The notes under the pieces are model-generated. The model saw nothing but the letters and a program-made list of their open reading frames with translations, was not told where the DNA came from and searched no databases. A stretch of DNA of 64,000 bases from Bacillus pseudomycoides. Lineage in GTDB: Bacteria > Bacillota > Bacilli > Bacillales > Bacillaceae_G. Below are positions 51,161 through 60,568 of the stretch, piece after piece; position 1 is the stretch's first letter, and each line of letters begins with the position of its first letter. The position numbers were made by a program, and so were the translations under genes. The stretch covers positions 2,294,001-2,358,000 of the forward strand of contig NZ_CP064266.1 of NCBI RefSeq assembly GCF_022811845.1. The letters are read 5' to 3'.

Positions 51161-51176
51161 TATGAAACTATTAATA
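51161..51176 (+). promoter_or_regulatory. PlcR-box-like sequence
   Basis: TATGAAACTATTAATA differs at one position from the PlcR consensus TATGNANNNNTNCATA. It is 126 bp before a secreted-protein gene, the usual class of PlcR targets. Confidence 0.3.
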
Positions 51177-51301
51177 TAAATTATTTTAACAGTAATTATT
51201 AGATTTTTATGATATTTTACTTGTTTTTTATTCTGTCCTTGTTACAATAGTAGTTTGGTTCATATGAAACTAAAAACTACTAAAAGGGGAAGTATTAAGA
51301 A

Positions 51302-52828
51302 ATGTTTAAAAAATCTGCATCAATTGTCTTAGCATCTAGTGTACTTTTTATTCCTATAAAAGGACTAGCTGAAACCGTACCAACTTACAATACAGCAACT
51401 ACAACAAATAAAACTGTAACTCCCTCTAAACAATCTGGATGGATTCAAAAAAATGGTACATGGTATTACTTCAATTTAGATGGAACTGTAGCAAAAGGTT
51501 GGTTACAAAACAATAATAATTGGTATTTCTTAAATGCAAGCGGAGCCATGCAAACGGGATGGGTGTCTGATGGTAGTGCTTGGTATTACTTAGATTCTAG
51601 TGGTGCTATGAAAACAGGGTGGCTTCTCGAAGGTAATAAGTGGTATTATCTAAATTCTAGTGGAGCCATGAAAACAGGATGGTTTTTTGATAGCGGAGTT
51701 TGGTATTATTTAAGCTCTACTGGTGCTATGAAAACAGGGTGGCTTCTCGAAGGTAATAAATGGTATTACCTAAATTCTAGTGGAGCCATGAAAACAGGAT
51801 GGTTTTTTGATAGTGGGGCTTGGTATTATTTAAGCTCTACTGGTGTTATGAAAACAGGGTGGCTTCTCGAAGGTAACCAGTGGTACTACTTAAATTCAAA
51901 TGGGACGATGAAAACGGGTTGGCTGCAAGAAGGGAGTACATGGTACTATTTACAGTCAAATGGTGTTATGCAAACTGGATTCGCTTCTATTGATGGGGCA
52001 ACATACTATTTCAATAACAGTGGCAATTGGGTTCCTGAAAATAATATTACCGCTACGTCATATATAAACCTTGATTTAACATATGCTTCAAATGTTACTG
52101 GTAAAGAAATTGATGCGGACATTAAAAAGTACCAACCAGATAGTCCATTAATTGGACATGGAGCTGACTTTGTTGCAGCTCAAGCTAAGTATGGCGTTAA
52201 CGCACTTTCTTTAGCGGCACATGCTATTTTAGAATCTGGATATGGTAAATCTGAAATCGCATATCGTAAACATAATTTATTTGGTTTGCGCGCTTATGAT
52301 CAAGATCCGTTTAAATATGCAAAATATTTACCAACTTTCGGTGATAGCATTGCCTATAATGCTAATTATGTAAGAGATAAATATTTAGAGAAAAATGGAT
52401 CATATTACTATGGTCCAACATTGCAAGGTATGAATGTGATGTATTCAACAGATCAAGAATGGTCTGCCAAAATCGCAAAAATTATGGAGCGTATTAAACC
52501 CTTCAAAAAGCAAGATTATTTATATGCAAAAAAATTATCGAAAAACCCCAATACTTTAAATGTTGACGGACTTTCAAGTAATATTCCATACAAAACATAT
52601 CCACAGGGAGCGACAGCCAAAGCGAAACGAGCTACTTCCTATTACGTGGTGCCATATCCATTTGATGGACAAATCAAAAGTCAGCTTGTTACGGAAAACG
52701 ACCAAGGTACATTAGCGTTAGGTAAATCGGTGTATGTTCATCGCGAGGATCCAAACGGATGGATTGAATTTTCATTTACACAAAATGGAAAAAAATATTG
52801 GGTATTAAAAACGGAATTAAACATGTAA
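51302..52828 (+). CDS. secreted glucosaminidase with choline-binding-type repeats (LytB-like)
   Basis: A 508-residue protein. Residues 1-24 are a signal peptide. Residues 45-240 contain about ten 20-residue wall-binding repeats of the GW(L/F)xxGxWYYLxSSGAMKT type. Residues 255-400 form a GH73-type glucosaminidase domain (FVAAQAKYGVNALSLAAHAILESGYGKS holds the catalytic Glu; FGLRAYDQDPFKYA). The C-terminal about 90 residues look SH3-like. It should bind and cut peptidoglycan. The order and motifs resemble pneumococcal LytB. The RBS is AAAGGGGAAG. Confidence 0.88.
   Translation: MFKKSASIVLASSVLFIPIKGLAETVPTYNTATTTNKTVTPSKQSGWIQKNGTWYYFNLDGTVAKGWLQNNNNWYFLNASGAMQTGWVSDGSAWYYLDSSGAMKTGWLLEGNKWYYLNSSGAMKTGWFFDSGVWYYLSSTGAMKTGWLLEGNKWYYLNSSGAMKTGWFFDSGAWYYLSSTGVMKTGWLLEGNQWYYLNSNGTMKTGWLQEGSTWYYLQSNGVMQTGFASIDGATYYFNNSGNWVPENNITATSYINLDLTYASNVTGKEIDADIKKYQPDSPLIGHGADFVAAQAKYGVNALSLAAHAILESGYGKSEIAYRKHNLFGLRAYDQDPFKYAKYLPTFGDSIAYNANYVRDKYLEKNGSYYYGPTLQGMNVMYSTDQEWSAKIAKIMERIKPFKKQDYLYAKKLSKNPNTLNVDGLSSNIPYKTYPQGATAKAKRATSYYVVPYPFDGQIKSQLVTENDQGTLALGKSVYVHREDPNGWIEFSFTQNGKKYWVLKTELNM
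51541..51930 (+). repeat. tandem 120-bp repeat in the wall-binding region
   Basis: Two-module units (GAMKTGWLLEGNKWYYLNSS, then GAMKTGWFFDSG and WYYLSST) recur about three times with near-identical DNA, indicating recent duplication or slippage. Confidence 0.8.
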
Positions 52829-52920
52829 ACGGCATAGCTCTTAGGCGAAAGCTACAAGAGCGATGGATTTTGAGGGAAGTATGATTTATTTTTACTTAAG
52901 CAAAGATAGAAACGCAAAAA

Positions 52921-52957
52921 AGCCAAGCGCCTTTTTCAAAAAGGCCTTGGCTCTTTT
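52921..52957 (+). terminator. terminator of the glucosaminidase gene
   Basis: AGCCAAGCGCCTTTTT and AAAAGGCCTTGGCT pair with one bulge, followed by CTCTTTT. Confidence 0.8.
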
Positions 52958-53140
52958 GTATGCGTTCACTCTTTTTTTGAATAGAACCGGTGCATATAGT
53001 GCAAAACTAGCTACCGTGTCTTCTTTCGTACATTCACCTTGCATGTACGAATTTTGCCACCATCTTTTATCCTTCTGTATGAAAATGGGTTGGAAATATG
53101 TTTCTCATTACATGAGGCCATGTAGAAGTTTTATCAAATA

Positions 53141-53178
53141 AAAAAGTACAACACTATATATGAGTGGTGTACTTTTCA
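53141..53178. terminator. bidirectional terminator-like hairpin
   Basis: AAAAAGTACAACACT / AGTGGTGTACTTTT with G-U pairs. Confidence 0.7.
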
Positions 53179-53272
53179 ATATGATGTACAACATGAAAGA
53201 TAAGATGTCGGTTATATAACCATCATGTACAATCACTTATCTTTAATATGACAGAGTAGAAAGGCATTGTTT

Positions 53273-53743
53273 TTATTTACGTGAGAAACCTTCTTCATCA
53301 AGGTATTCTGCTGCTTCTGGATACGAATTAAATGTTCCGTCTAAGTTACTACCGGCGTACACGTTCCACATATCGTCTTCGTGGATAAGGGTAAGGATAT
53401 GTCCCTCTTCACTTTGCCATTCTTCTTCTTTAGCAGGTTCAGCTTGTACTACCACTTCTTCTGGCTCTTGAGATAGAAGTTCAATTGATTTTTGAATTAA
53501 TGAGCGTAATTCTTCTTCTGAGAAATCACGGATGTTAACCATGCCTTTGTCGTCTGTTTTATAACCGTTAATGCCATTAGCGTATACAAAGCCATTTCCG
53601 TTTGGGTGTAAATGATACACAACGTTCTTTTTCTCTAAACGGCTTTCTTCAAAGTGAAAGTTCACACGTTTTAATGATACGTTCTTTCTTTCCAGCTCTG
53701 GGAAAGATTCGATAATCGATAATTTTTCTTCAAAAGTTAGCAT
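53273..53743 (-). CDS. hypothetical acidic cytoplasmic protein
   Basis: A 156-residue protein rich in Glu with no signal peptide or membrane segment. The N-terminal two-thirds (FPELERKNVSLKRVNFHFEE, VYHLHPNGNGFVYANGI) looks like a small alpha/beta domain. A Glu/Val-rich linker follows and then a short C-terminal domain (LIHEDDMWNVYAGSNLDGT, YPEAAEYLDEEGF). GGAGGC precedes the ATG at good distance. I know it as a conserved unnamed protein of the group, without function. Confidence 0.65.
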   Translation of the reverse strand: MLTFEEKLSIIESFPELERKNVSLKRVNFHFEESRLEKKNVVYHLHPNGNGFVYANGINGYKTDDKGMVNIRDFSEEELRSLIQKSIELLSQEPEEVVVQAEPAKEEEWQSEEGHILTLIHEDDMWNVYAGSNLDGTFNSYPEAAEYLDEEGFSRK

Positions 53744-53948
53744 ATTGCCTCCAAATATATAGTAAAAGATTTAATCCGTTCATTATAGCATAGGGGGATT
53801 TTTTTCTAAAGTATTAGCGAAAAGAGAGTGCCAAAAATGAAGACGTTTACTTCACGAGACTGTAAAGAGTTTCTGCTAAAAACGACTGACGAATATACCT
53901 CTCACACGTTACAATAGAACGTGGACTTTTAATAGAGGTGATTTTTTT

Positions 53949-55421
53949 ATGATTCAAAGAATAGCAAAAGAGTGTTTAGCAGGTTTTACCGTAGCGATTG
54001 TTGCATTGCCACTTGCGATTGCGTTCGGGATTGCTGCGACAGGAACATCTGAAGGTGCGTTAGTCGGGTTATACGGTGCCATTTTTGCTGGGTTATTTGC
54101 AGCGTTATTTGGTGGTACAGCAGGGCAAGTAACAGGTCCTACAGGTCCTATTACTGTAATTGCAACAGGGGTTATTGCAAGTCACGGACTTGAAGCAAGT
54201 TTTATTGCATTTATGATGGCCGGGCTATTCCAAATTTTATTTGGAGTATGTAAGCTTGGCTCGTATATCCGTTATATTCCATATTCTGTAGTTTCAGGAT
54301 TTATGAATGGAATTGCACTTATCATTATTTTAGGTGAGATGAAACATGTGAAAAATAGTTTTTTACTTGTTTTGTTAACGATTCTCGTTATGCTTGTTGC
54401 AGGGAAGTGGATTAAAGCGATTCCGGCAAGTTTAATTGCGTTAGTTGGTGTTACGGCGACATTACCGTTATTTTCTCACTTATTACAAGGACTTACGATT
54501 CAATTACCTTTTGTGGGAACGATACCCTTAAATAAGATGATTGAAAAAATCGGTACAATTCCAGAAGCGATGCCGTCGCTTCATTTACCTGCCTTTAGCG
54601 GATCGACAGTACTAGAACTTATTTTGCCAGCACTTAGTATTGCATTACTAGGATCAATTGACTCGTTATTAACATCTGTTGTAATGGATAATGTAACAGG
54701 TACAAGGCATAGAAGTAATAAAGAATTGATTGGCCAAGGATTAGGGAATATTGTGAGTGGATTGTTTGGCGGATTAGCAGGGGCAGGTGCGACGGTTAGG
54801 TCTATAGTGAATATAAGAAGCGGCGGGAAAACAGCATTGTCAGCTTGTATGCATAGCGTTATCTTATTTATTTTCATTATAGGGCTTGGTGCGGTTGTAC
54901 AATACATTCCTCTTGCAGTACTATCTGGTATTTTAATTTTAACAGGTATCGGAATGTTCGATTGGGACAGTATGAAAAAGATGCATGTAGCGCCAAAAGG
55001 TGACGGTGTTGTCATGCTGTTAACGATGGTGATTACAGTGAAATTTGATTTAATGGTTGCCGTTGCGTTTGGTATCATTCTTTCTTTCCTTTTATATATG
55101 GTGCAATGTAAGAAACGAAAAGCTTCTATTGTAAAAGGAGAAGATGACACGTATATGATTCAAGGACCACTTTCCTTCTTATCCGTTGATCGTATTTTTT
55201 CTTCTTTACAAGAAGTGAAATCTCATTTGACGTTACGCTTGAAAGATGTGCACTATATGGATACTTCGGGGGCGATGGCGTTATTAAACTTTATGGATCA
55301 TACGGAGAAAATGGGTGCGAGTGTAACACTTGAACATGTGCAACCACATATTGAAAAGACATTGCTCAGCTTGGCAAATGATAAGCAAAGAGAAAAGTTG
55401 AAAATGGTGAAAGAGCGGTAG
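53949..55421 (+). CDS. SulP-family anion transporter with STAS domain
   Basis: A 490-residue protein with 10-12 hydrophobic segments (1-390) of the SLC26/SulP fold: the motif ATGTSEGALVGLYGAIFAG, GGTAGQVTGPTGPITVI, SVVSGFMNGIALIIILG and GSIDSLLTS. A cytoplasmic STAS domain follows (about 400-485: LRLKDVHYMDTSGAMALLNF). Bacterial members carry sulfate, bicarbonate or organic acids with Na+ or H+; the substrate cannot be called. The RBS is AGAGGTG. It is followed directly by a terminator and the convergent secA2 gene. Confidence 0.9.
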   Translation: MIQRIAKECLAGFTVAIVALPLAIAFGIAATGTSEGALVGLYGAIFAGLFAALFGGTAGQVTGPTGPITVIATGVIASHGLEASFIAFMMAGLFQILFGVCKLGSYIRYIPYSVVSGFMNGIALIIILGEMKHVKNSFLLVLLTILVMLVAGKWIKAIPASLIALVGVTATLPLFSHLLQGLTIQLPFVGTIPLNKMIEKIGTIPEAMPSLHLPAFSGSTVLELILPALSIALLGSIDSLLTSVVMDNVTGTRHRSNKELIGQGLGNIVSGLFGGLAGAGATVRSIVNIRSGGKTALSACMHSVILFIFIIGLGAVVQYIPLAVLSGILILTGIGMFDWDSMKKMHVAPKGDGVVMLLTMVITVKFDLMVAVAFGIILSFLLYMVQCKKRKASIVKGEDDTYMIQGPLSFLSVDRIFSSLQEVKSHLTLRLKDVHYMDTSGAMALLNFMDHTEKMGASVTLEHVQPHIEKTLLSLANDKQREKLKMVKER

Positions 55422-55435
55422 AGGTGTAAGAGAGA

Positions 55436-55471
55436 AAAAGCGTCCTTCTGAAAGAGAAGGGCGCTTTTTTC
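55436..55471 (+). terminator. terminator of the SulP gene
   Basis: AAAAAGCGTCCTTCT / GAAGGGCGCTTTTTT with a 6-nt loop. Confidence 0.9.
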
Positions 55472-55487
55472 TTTGAAGAATGATACA

Positions 55488-57842
55488 TTATACGTTTTGT
55501 GGAACGGTTAAGTACTGTGCAATAGATAAGCACATTTCTTTTTCAAAATTGCTATATGTATATAAGAAGATTTCAAGACCTTCTCTTTGATAAATACGTA
55601 CAGAATCTTCCTGTTGATATTGCCGTAATTCAATTACTTCTTTTAAATTATACATCGCATCTAAATGATTTGCCCAGTTTTGATCGAGAGAGTGTAAGCC
55701 TACTTGTTGTAATGATTGCTCTAGTTCTATATGAGTATGTAGCGCGCGCACTTGACCCAAATAGTTTGCAATTGTATTTGCTAATAGTTTATTGAACGAT
55801 TCAATCGAGTTCACCGTGCTTGCTGACAATGTTGGTAATTCTTCTATTGGCATAATAGAGTGTAATTCTTCTATTAATGTAGTGAAATTCCATTCTTCTG
55901 GCAGTATTTCTTCCAGAAGGTATTTTTTTGCGATAGAATGGATCGTATGCTCTATCATTGGAAGTATTGTTTCTATTATATTTGTTTCTTCATGTAAGAA
56001 ACGATTGCGAAGTTTATAGATTATATTTCGATGTTCATCGATAACATCATCTAATTTCACATGATATTCACGAATGGAAAAGTGCTTCCTCTCACAAATG
56101 AGTTGTGTACGATTTACAAAATCATGTATTTTTGGAGTGAGAATGAGTCCGTTATCGTCCTTTTTTAATGCTTTCCTTAATTTTGCTACTTCTTCTTGGG
56201 CAAAGCGCTGGAACATGTCATCCTCTAATGAAAGGAAAAATTGTGAACTGCCAGGGTCACCTTGTCTGCCAGCTCTGCCTTTTAATTGGTTATCAATGCG
56301 GCGAGATTCATGACGGGCTATCCCGATCACATGTAAACCGCCAAGTTCTGCTACGCTGTCTCCTAATAAAATAGGAGTACCGCACCCAGTCATATTTGTT
56401 ACAATTGTAATTTGTCCTTTTTGTCCAGCTGTTGCAAGGAGAGTAGCTTCGTGTTCTTTGCTTTTTGTATGTAGTAATTGATAAGATAAGTGTGCTTCAT
56501 CTAAATAACGAGATACCATTTCCGACTGTAGGGTGGATCTTGTTCCAATTAAAATAGGCTGTCCCTTTGCATGTCGTTTGATAACTTCTTCACGCACTGC
56601 ATTATATGTATCATCAGCCGTCATATAAATGAAGTCTTTTAAATCTTCACGAATGATAGGATGATTCGTTGGGATTGGTATAACGTTCATACCATATACA
56701 TGATTAAACTCTTTTTCAGCTGTACTTGTTATACCAGATAAGGTCGGATACATACGGAAGAAGTTTTGAAGTGCAATAGACGCTTGTGTCTGATTTTCAG
56801 CTGTAATTTTCAAACCTTCTTTTGCTTCAATTGCTTGATGTAAACCATTGCTTAATGAATGTCCATCCATTACACGTCTTGTAAAGATGTCAATCAGCAT
56901 AATTTTGTTATTGTGCAAGATATAATCAACATCTCGTTGGAATGTAACGTGTGCATGCAAAGCTAGTGTCATATAATGATAAAAATTTTGACGTTTCATA
57001 TCATATAAATTATCAATATGAAATAAATCTTGTATTTTTGTCATTCCCTTATCTGTAAATTTAGATGACTTTGTCTCTGCATCATATGTATAGTGAATGG
57101 TGTCTTGAAATGATTTGATTGCTTTAGCACATAAGTAATGTAATTTAGAACTGTCAGTTTTTTGTCCGGTGATAATGAATGGAGTTGTAGCTTCATCAAT
57201 TAAAACGCTATCGATTTCATCAATAATTGCAAAATGATAAGGGCGTTGTACTTGTGAGGGTGATGAAGTTTGCATGTTATCCCGAAGGTAATCAAGGCCA
57301 AATTCAGTTCCAGTTCCGTATGTAATATCGGCCCCATATGCACGTTTTTTTTCAAGGGGTTCCATTTCTGGAATGTTTAATTCGACTTGTAATCCAAGAA
57401 ATTCGTGAATTTGACCGATTAAATTTTTATCGCGTTTTGCTAAATAGTCATTTGCTGTAATAACGTGTACACCTTTTCCTTCTAAGGCGCGTACATAGGT
57501 TGGTAGAGAAGAGGTAAGTGTTTTCCCCGCTCCCGTGGGCATTTCTACAATATTTCCCTCTAATAATATAAGCCCTCCAATTAGCTGTGTATCATAGTGG
57601 CGTAATCCAAGTACACGCTTTGTAGCTTCACGAACGACAGCAAATGCTTCCACCTTTATATCATGAATTGTTTTTCCTTTTTGAAGAAGTTCTTTGAAAA
57701 TCGTAGTTTTTTGGCGTAATGCTATGTCAGATAGTGTTTCTATTTGTGGTTCAAGTGCATTAATTTCACCAATAAGTAGTTCATACTTCTTGAGCTTACG
57801 CTTTGGTGAGTCCCCTAATATTTTTTTGAACGAATTCAGCAT
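55488..57842 (-). CDS. secA2: accessory translocase ATPase SecA2
   Basis: A 784-residue DEAD-type motor, about 50 residues shorter than housekeeping SecA and without the zinc-binding C-terminal tail. It has Walker A MPTGAGKT (about residue 100), ANDYLAKRD, FGLDYLRDNM, Walker B IDEIDSVLIDEA, TNMTGCGTPILLG and KGRAGRQGDPGSSQFFLS. In B. anthracis SecA2 exports S-layer proteins; here the nearest gene encodes an O-antigen-ligase-like protein, so its clients may be surface proteins or glycan enzymes. GAGAGGTG supports the ATG at 57842 rather than the longer frame. Confidence 0.93.
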   Translation of the reverse strand: MLNSFKKILGDSPKRKLKKYELLIGEINALEPQIETLSDIALRQKTTIFKELLQKGKTIHDIKVEAFAVVREATKRVLGLRHYDTQLIGGLILLEGNIVEMPTGAGKTLTSSLPTYVRALEGKGVHVITANDYLAKRDKNLIGQIHEFLGLQVELNIPEMEPLEKKRAYGADITYGTGTEFGLDYLRDNMQTSSPSQVQRPYHFAIIDEIDSVLIDEATTPFIITGQKTDSSKLHYLCAKAIKSFQDTIHYTYDAETKSSKFTDKGMTKIQDLFHIDNLYDMKRQNFYHYMTLALHAHVTFQRDVDYILHNNKIMLIDIFTRRVMDGHSLSNGLHQAIEAKEGLKITAENQTQASIALQNFFRMYPTLSGITSTAEKEFNHVYGMNVIPIPTNHPIIREDLKDFIYMTADDTYNAVREEVIKRHAKGQPILIGTRSTLQSEMVSRYLDEAHLSYQLLHTKSKEHEATLLATAGQKGQITIVTNMTGCGTPILLGDSVAELGGLHVIGIARHESRRIDNQLKGRAGRQGDPGSSQFFLSLEDDMFQRFAQEEVAKLRKALKKDDNGLILTPKIHDFVNRTQLICERKHFSIREYHVKLDDVIDEHRNIIYKLRNRFLHEETNIIETILPMIEHTIHSIAKKYLLEEILPEEWNFTTLIEELHSIMPIEELPTLSASTVNSIESFNKLLANTIANYLGQVRALHTHIELEQSLQQVGLHSLDQNWANHLDAMYNLKEVIELRQYQQEDSVRIYQREGLEIFLYTYSNFEKEMCLSIAQYLTVPQNV

Positions 57843-58020
57843 GTTATTTACACCTCTCTTACTGACAATAGCCTCATTATAGCACATGTTACTAGGAACA
57901 AGTAGAAGTAGTAAGTAGAGGGAAAAGGTGAATGATGATATATGGAAGTTTAAATGTAACCATTTTTGTCCGATTTATTGTGTTTAGCAAATAAAGTGAT
58001 AGTAGTGCTGTAAGAATGAA

Positions 58021-58052
58021 AAGCAGCATCCACATAAATGAATGCTGCTTTT
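58021..58052. terminator. hairpin between secA2 and the O-antigen-ligase-like gene
   Basis: AAGCAGCAT / ATGCTGCTT with a long loop. On the minus strand it follows the ligase gene and may partly separate the two units. Confidence 0.6.
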
Positions 58053-58061
58053 GAAGGTTTC

Positions 58062-59462
58062 TTAGTCTGCTTTTAAATCAACAATGACGTAGGCTAATAT
58101 GACGACAAAGAAAATACTAACAGCTGGTGCAGTTAATACATGTCCAGCCGTAAAGGCAATACCTAGAGCTAGTACGATCACGCTGGCAAGTAGCATATAT
58201 CTTACAGTCATAATCGATTTGAAGTTCGTCATGACGCGAATGAATAATCGAATTCCAAAATAAACAAATGGTAACAGATAAAGCAAGAAACCAATGATTC
58301 CAAATGCAAAGAATAAATCATGAAAGTCCATTTCAATCAGCTTAATGGCATCTGTATCGTTATAGTTTCCTGAATACCCCATGCCGAGTAACTTTTGTGA
58401 TATAGGAGCTTCTTTATAGTATTGTTTATACATTTGTAAGAATTTATCACGGTCACTATAAATTAAACTATTCACTTCTTCACTCGTTAATTTTCCTGCT
58501 GCATGTTTTTTTGCATCTTCAGGATCCTCTGTAATTACTTTACCGTCTTTTCTTGCTTGTTCTTCGCGTGCTAATTTTTTATCTTCATATATTTGTAAAT
58601 GAATGCCCATATTTTGGGCGATGGGAGTAAGTGGTGTGACTGCGAATAAACCGCCTAATACAACAAGAGCAACCAAGGCATTAACAAGATGCGTAAACCC
58701 TTTACCTACTTTTTTACGTTGCATCATATATTCAATAAAAGAAAAGAGAAGTGTAATGCCTAGTGTAAGGACGATTGCTCCATAGCCTACTTTTGTTCCA
58801 ACCATAATACTGGCATACATCGCTAAAATTGTTGGAATCCAGTAGTATATTTTAGAAAAAGAAGTTGTTTTTTGTACAGAGTAGAGCACAACCATTGGGA
58901 ACGTGATTGCTAAAATAGAACTCAATTCATTCCCCGCAAAGAACCATCCTCTAGAGCCGATTTTGTCGTACGAATAACTTGAGAAATCTGTTCCGGATGC
59001 TATAGATACAACCATAGCCATACTTACAATTAACGAGGCATATAAGAAATATGTAATGAGTTTATCCGAAGCATATTGTTTATCTTTTAGTTCTTTAAAT
59101 ATAAGAATATATCCAAACAGTAAAACGATTGGATACGTACTTTTCAAAATAAATTTAGTTTCTTCGCCAAAAGAAATCGGGTGCTTGATGATCATATTGT
59201 TTACAAATCCGGCAGCAAGTACGATGCCAAGTAAGAATAGATAGAGAATATATTTCTTATTACCTGGCTGCTTCCAATTGAAAAATAGATATCCTAAAGC
59301 GAGAGTCATAAAGGCAAATCTTACTACAATTCCAACTGTCGCACTCATGTGTAATGTGTAGATAGAAAAAGATGTTAATAAATCTAAAATTGGTTGTAGC
59401 ACGATGAATAGTAACAGGAAATGTGGGAAGTAGTTATTCGTTTGGTTTAACTTGTTAACCAT
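58062..59462 (-). CDS. O-antigen ligase/polymerase-like membrane protein
   Basis: A 466-residue polytopic protein with about 11 hydrophobic segments and one large outside loop (about residues 285-380) that is rich in charged residues (YEDKKLAREEQARKDGKV). This is the Wzy/WaaL-type plan, with FFAGNELSSILAITFPMV and MVGTKVGYGAIVL as conserved-looking helices. It probably joins or polymerises undecaprenyl-linked glycan, perhaps the secondary cell wall polysaccharide. GGAGG lies 5 nt before the ATG at 59462. secA2 lies downstream on the same strand, 219 bp away. Confidence 0.75.
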   Translation of the reverse strand: MVNKLNQTNNYFPHFLLLFIVLQPILDLLTSFSIYTLHMSATVGIVVRFAFMTLALGYLFFNWKQPGNKKYILYLFLLGIVLAAGFVNNMIIKHPISFGEETKFILKSTYPIVLLFGYILIFKELKDKQYASDKLITYFLYASLIVSMAMVVSIASGTDFSSYSYDKIGSRGWFFAGNELSSILAITFPMVVLYSVQKTTSFSKIYYWIPTILAMYASIMVGTKVGYGAIVLTLGITLLFSFIEYMMQRKKVGKGFTHLVNALVALVVLGGLFAVTPLTPIAQNMGIHLQIYEDKKLAREEQARKDGKVITEDPEDAKKHAAGKLTSEEVNSLIYSDRDKFLQMYKQYYKEAPISQKLLGMGYSGNYNDTDAIKLIEMDFHDLFFAFGIIGFLLYLLPFVYFGIRLFIRVMTNFKSIMTVRYMLLASVIVLALGIAFTAGHVLTAPAVSIFFVVILAYVIVDLKAD

Positions 59463-59718
59463 TTTTTCCTCCATTTCTTTATGTGTACATGATAAGGTAA
59501 ACAAATATCAAGATAAGGATATACCGTTTTATTATAACGATAAATAGAAGTTGATATGCGGAAAATATGTTTTAATTCAGTTGTTTTTTTGCATTATAAG
59601 GGTCAGATTCTTAAATTTGTGAGCTTATTAGACAGAAAATTACGAAAAAAGAAGGATTTTCTACCTCTTTTCTTTAATTATATAAGTATAATCTTTAGGG
59701 AAGAAAGAGGGATATATA

Positions 59719-60507
59719 ATGGAAGTGAAAAGTAAAGCAGAGTCGGTAGTTGTGAAATATGAAGGGCGAGTAGCGACGATTACGATGAATCGTCCGGAAG
59801 TATTAAATGCATTAGATGAACCTACGCTTAAAGAATTATTAGCAAAACTGAAAGAAGTAGCTGAGAGTTCCGTCCATATTGTCGTACTATGCGGAAATGG
59901 ACGTGGTTTTTCTGCGGGTGGAGATATTAAATCTATGCTTTCTAGTAATGATGAAAGCAAATTTGAAAGTATCATGAATACCATTTCTGAAATTGTTGTT
60001 ACATTATATACAATGCCGAAGCTTGTCATCAGTGCCATCCATGGCCCAACTGCGGGACTTGGTTTGAGCATTGCTTTAACAGCTGATTATGTACTAGCGG
60101 ACATTTCATCGATCATTGCGATGAACTTTATTGGAATCGCTTTAATACCAGATGGCGGAGGGCATTTCTTCTTACAAAAACGCCTTGGTGAAAATATGGC
60201 AAAACAAATTATTTGGGAAGGGAAAAAGTTATCCGCAACAGAAGCACTAGAACTTGGATTAATTGACGAAGTGATTGGTGAAAACTTCGAAGATGCTGTG
60301 AAGCAAAAAATAAATGAATGGCTCCAAAAACCAATTAAAGCAATGATTCAAACGAAACAAATTCTATGCGAAGTGAATCGTTCGAATTTAGAACAAACAC
60401 TTCAGCTTGAAAAACGCGGACAATACGCAATGAGAAAAACAGCTGATCATAGAGAAGGGATTGCTGCATTTTTAGAAAAACGCCTGCCAGCGTTTAAAGG
60501 AGAATAA
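59719..60507 (+). CDS. enoyl-CoA hydratase/isomerase (YhaR-like)
   Basis: A 262-residue crotonase-fold protein. It shows TITMNRPEVLNALDEPTL at the start, the oxyanion-hole segment GNGRGFSAGGDIKSM (about residues 58-72) and IHGPTAGLGLSIALTADYV; FIGIALIPDGG holds the position where the second catalytic Glu often lies, here not obvious. It acts in fatty acid or related CoA-ester catabolism. It probably corresponds to yhaR, which is near hemZ in B. subtilis, but the match is by fold and position only. GAAAGAGGG precedes the ATG. Confidence 0.85.
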   Translation: MEVKSKAESVVVKYEGRVATITMNRPEVLNALDEPTLKELLAKLKEVAESSVHIVVLCGNGRGFSAGGDIKSMLSSNDESKFESIMNTISEIVVTLYTMPKLVISAIHGPTAGLGLSIALTADYVLADISSIIAMNFIGIALIPDGGGHFFLQKRLGENMAKQIIWEGKKLSATEALELGLIDEVIGENFEDAVKQKINEWLQKPIKAMIQTKQILCEVNRSNLEQTLQLEKRGQYAMRKTADHREGIAAFLEKRLPAFKGE

Positions 60508-60514
60508 AAAGGAG

Positions 60515-60553
60515 AAAGTGTTAACACAATCCTAAGTGTTAGCACTTTTTTAA
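60515..60553 (+). terminator. terminator after the enoyl-CoA hydratase gene
   Basis: AAGTGTTAACAC / GTGTTAGCACTT with one G-U, followed by T6. Confidence 0.85.
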
Positions 60554-60568
60554 GTAAAGAGGGAACAG

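Larger units (their letters stand above)
50847..51301. other. intergenic region before the glucosaminidase gene
   Basis: It contains the terminator at 50944, an inverted AAGAACGTGCA/TGCAAGTTCTT hairpin at 51046-51077 with T's after it, and a PlcR-box-like sequence at 51161. No gene is visible. Confidence 0.55.
52829..53272. other. intergenic region with two terminators
   Basis: Only hairpins at 52921 and 53141 are seen. A 92-codon ORF here runs through a terminator hairpin and is not credible. Confidence 0.6.

Noticed and set aside
52863..53141. 92-codon ORF behind the glucosaminidase gene
   Set aside because: It reads straight through the terminator hairpin at 52921 and lacks a good RBS and any protein-like pattern.
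54581..55150. 189-codon ORF antisense to the SulP gene
   Set aside because: Shadow ORF on the opposite strand of a clear transporter gene.
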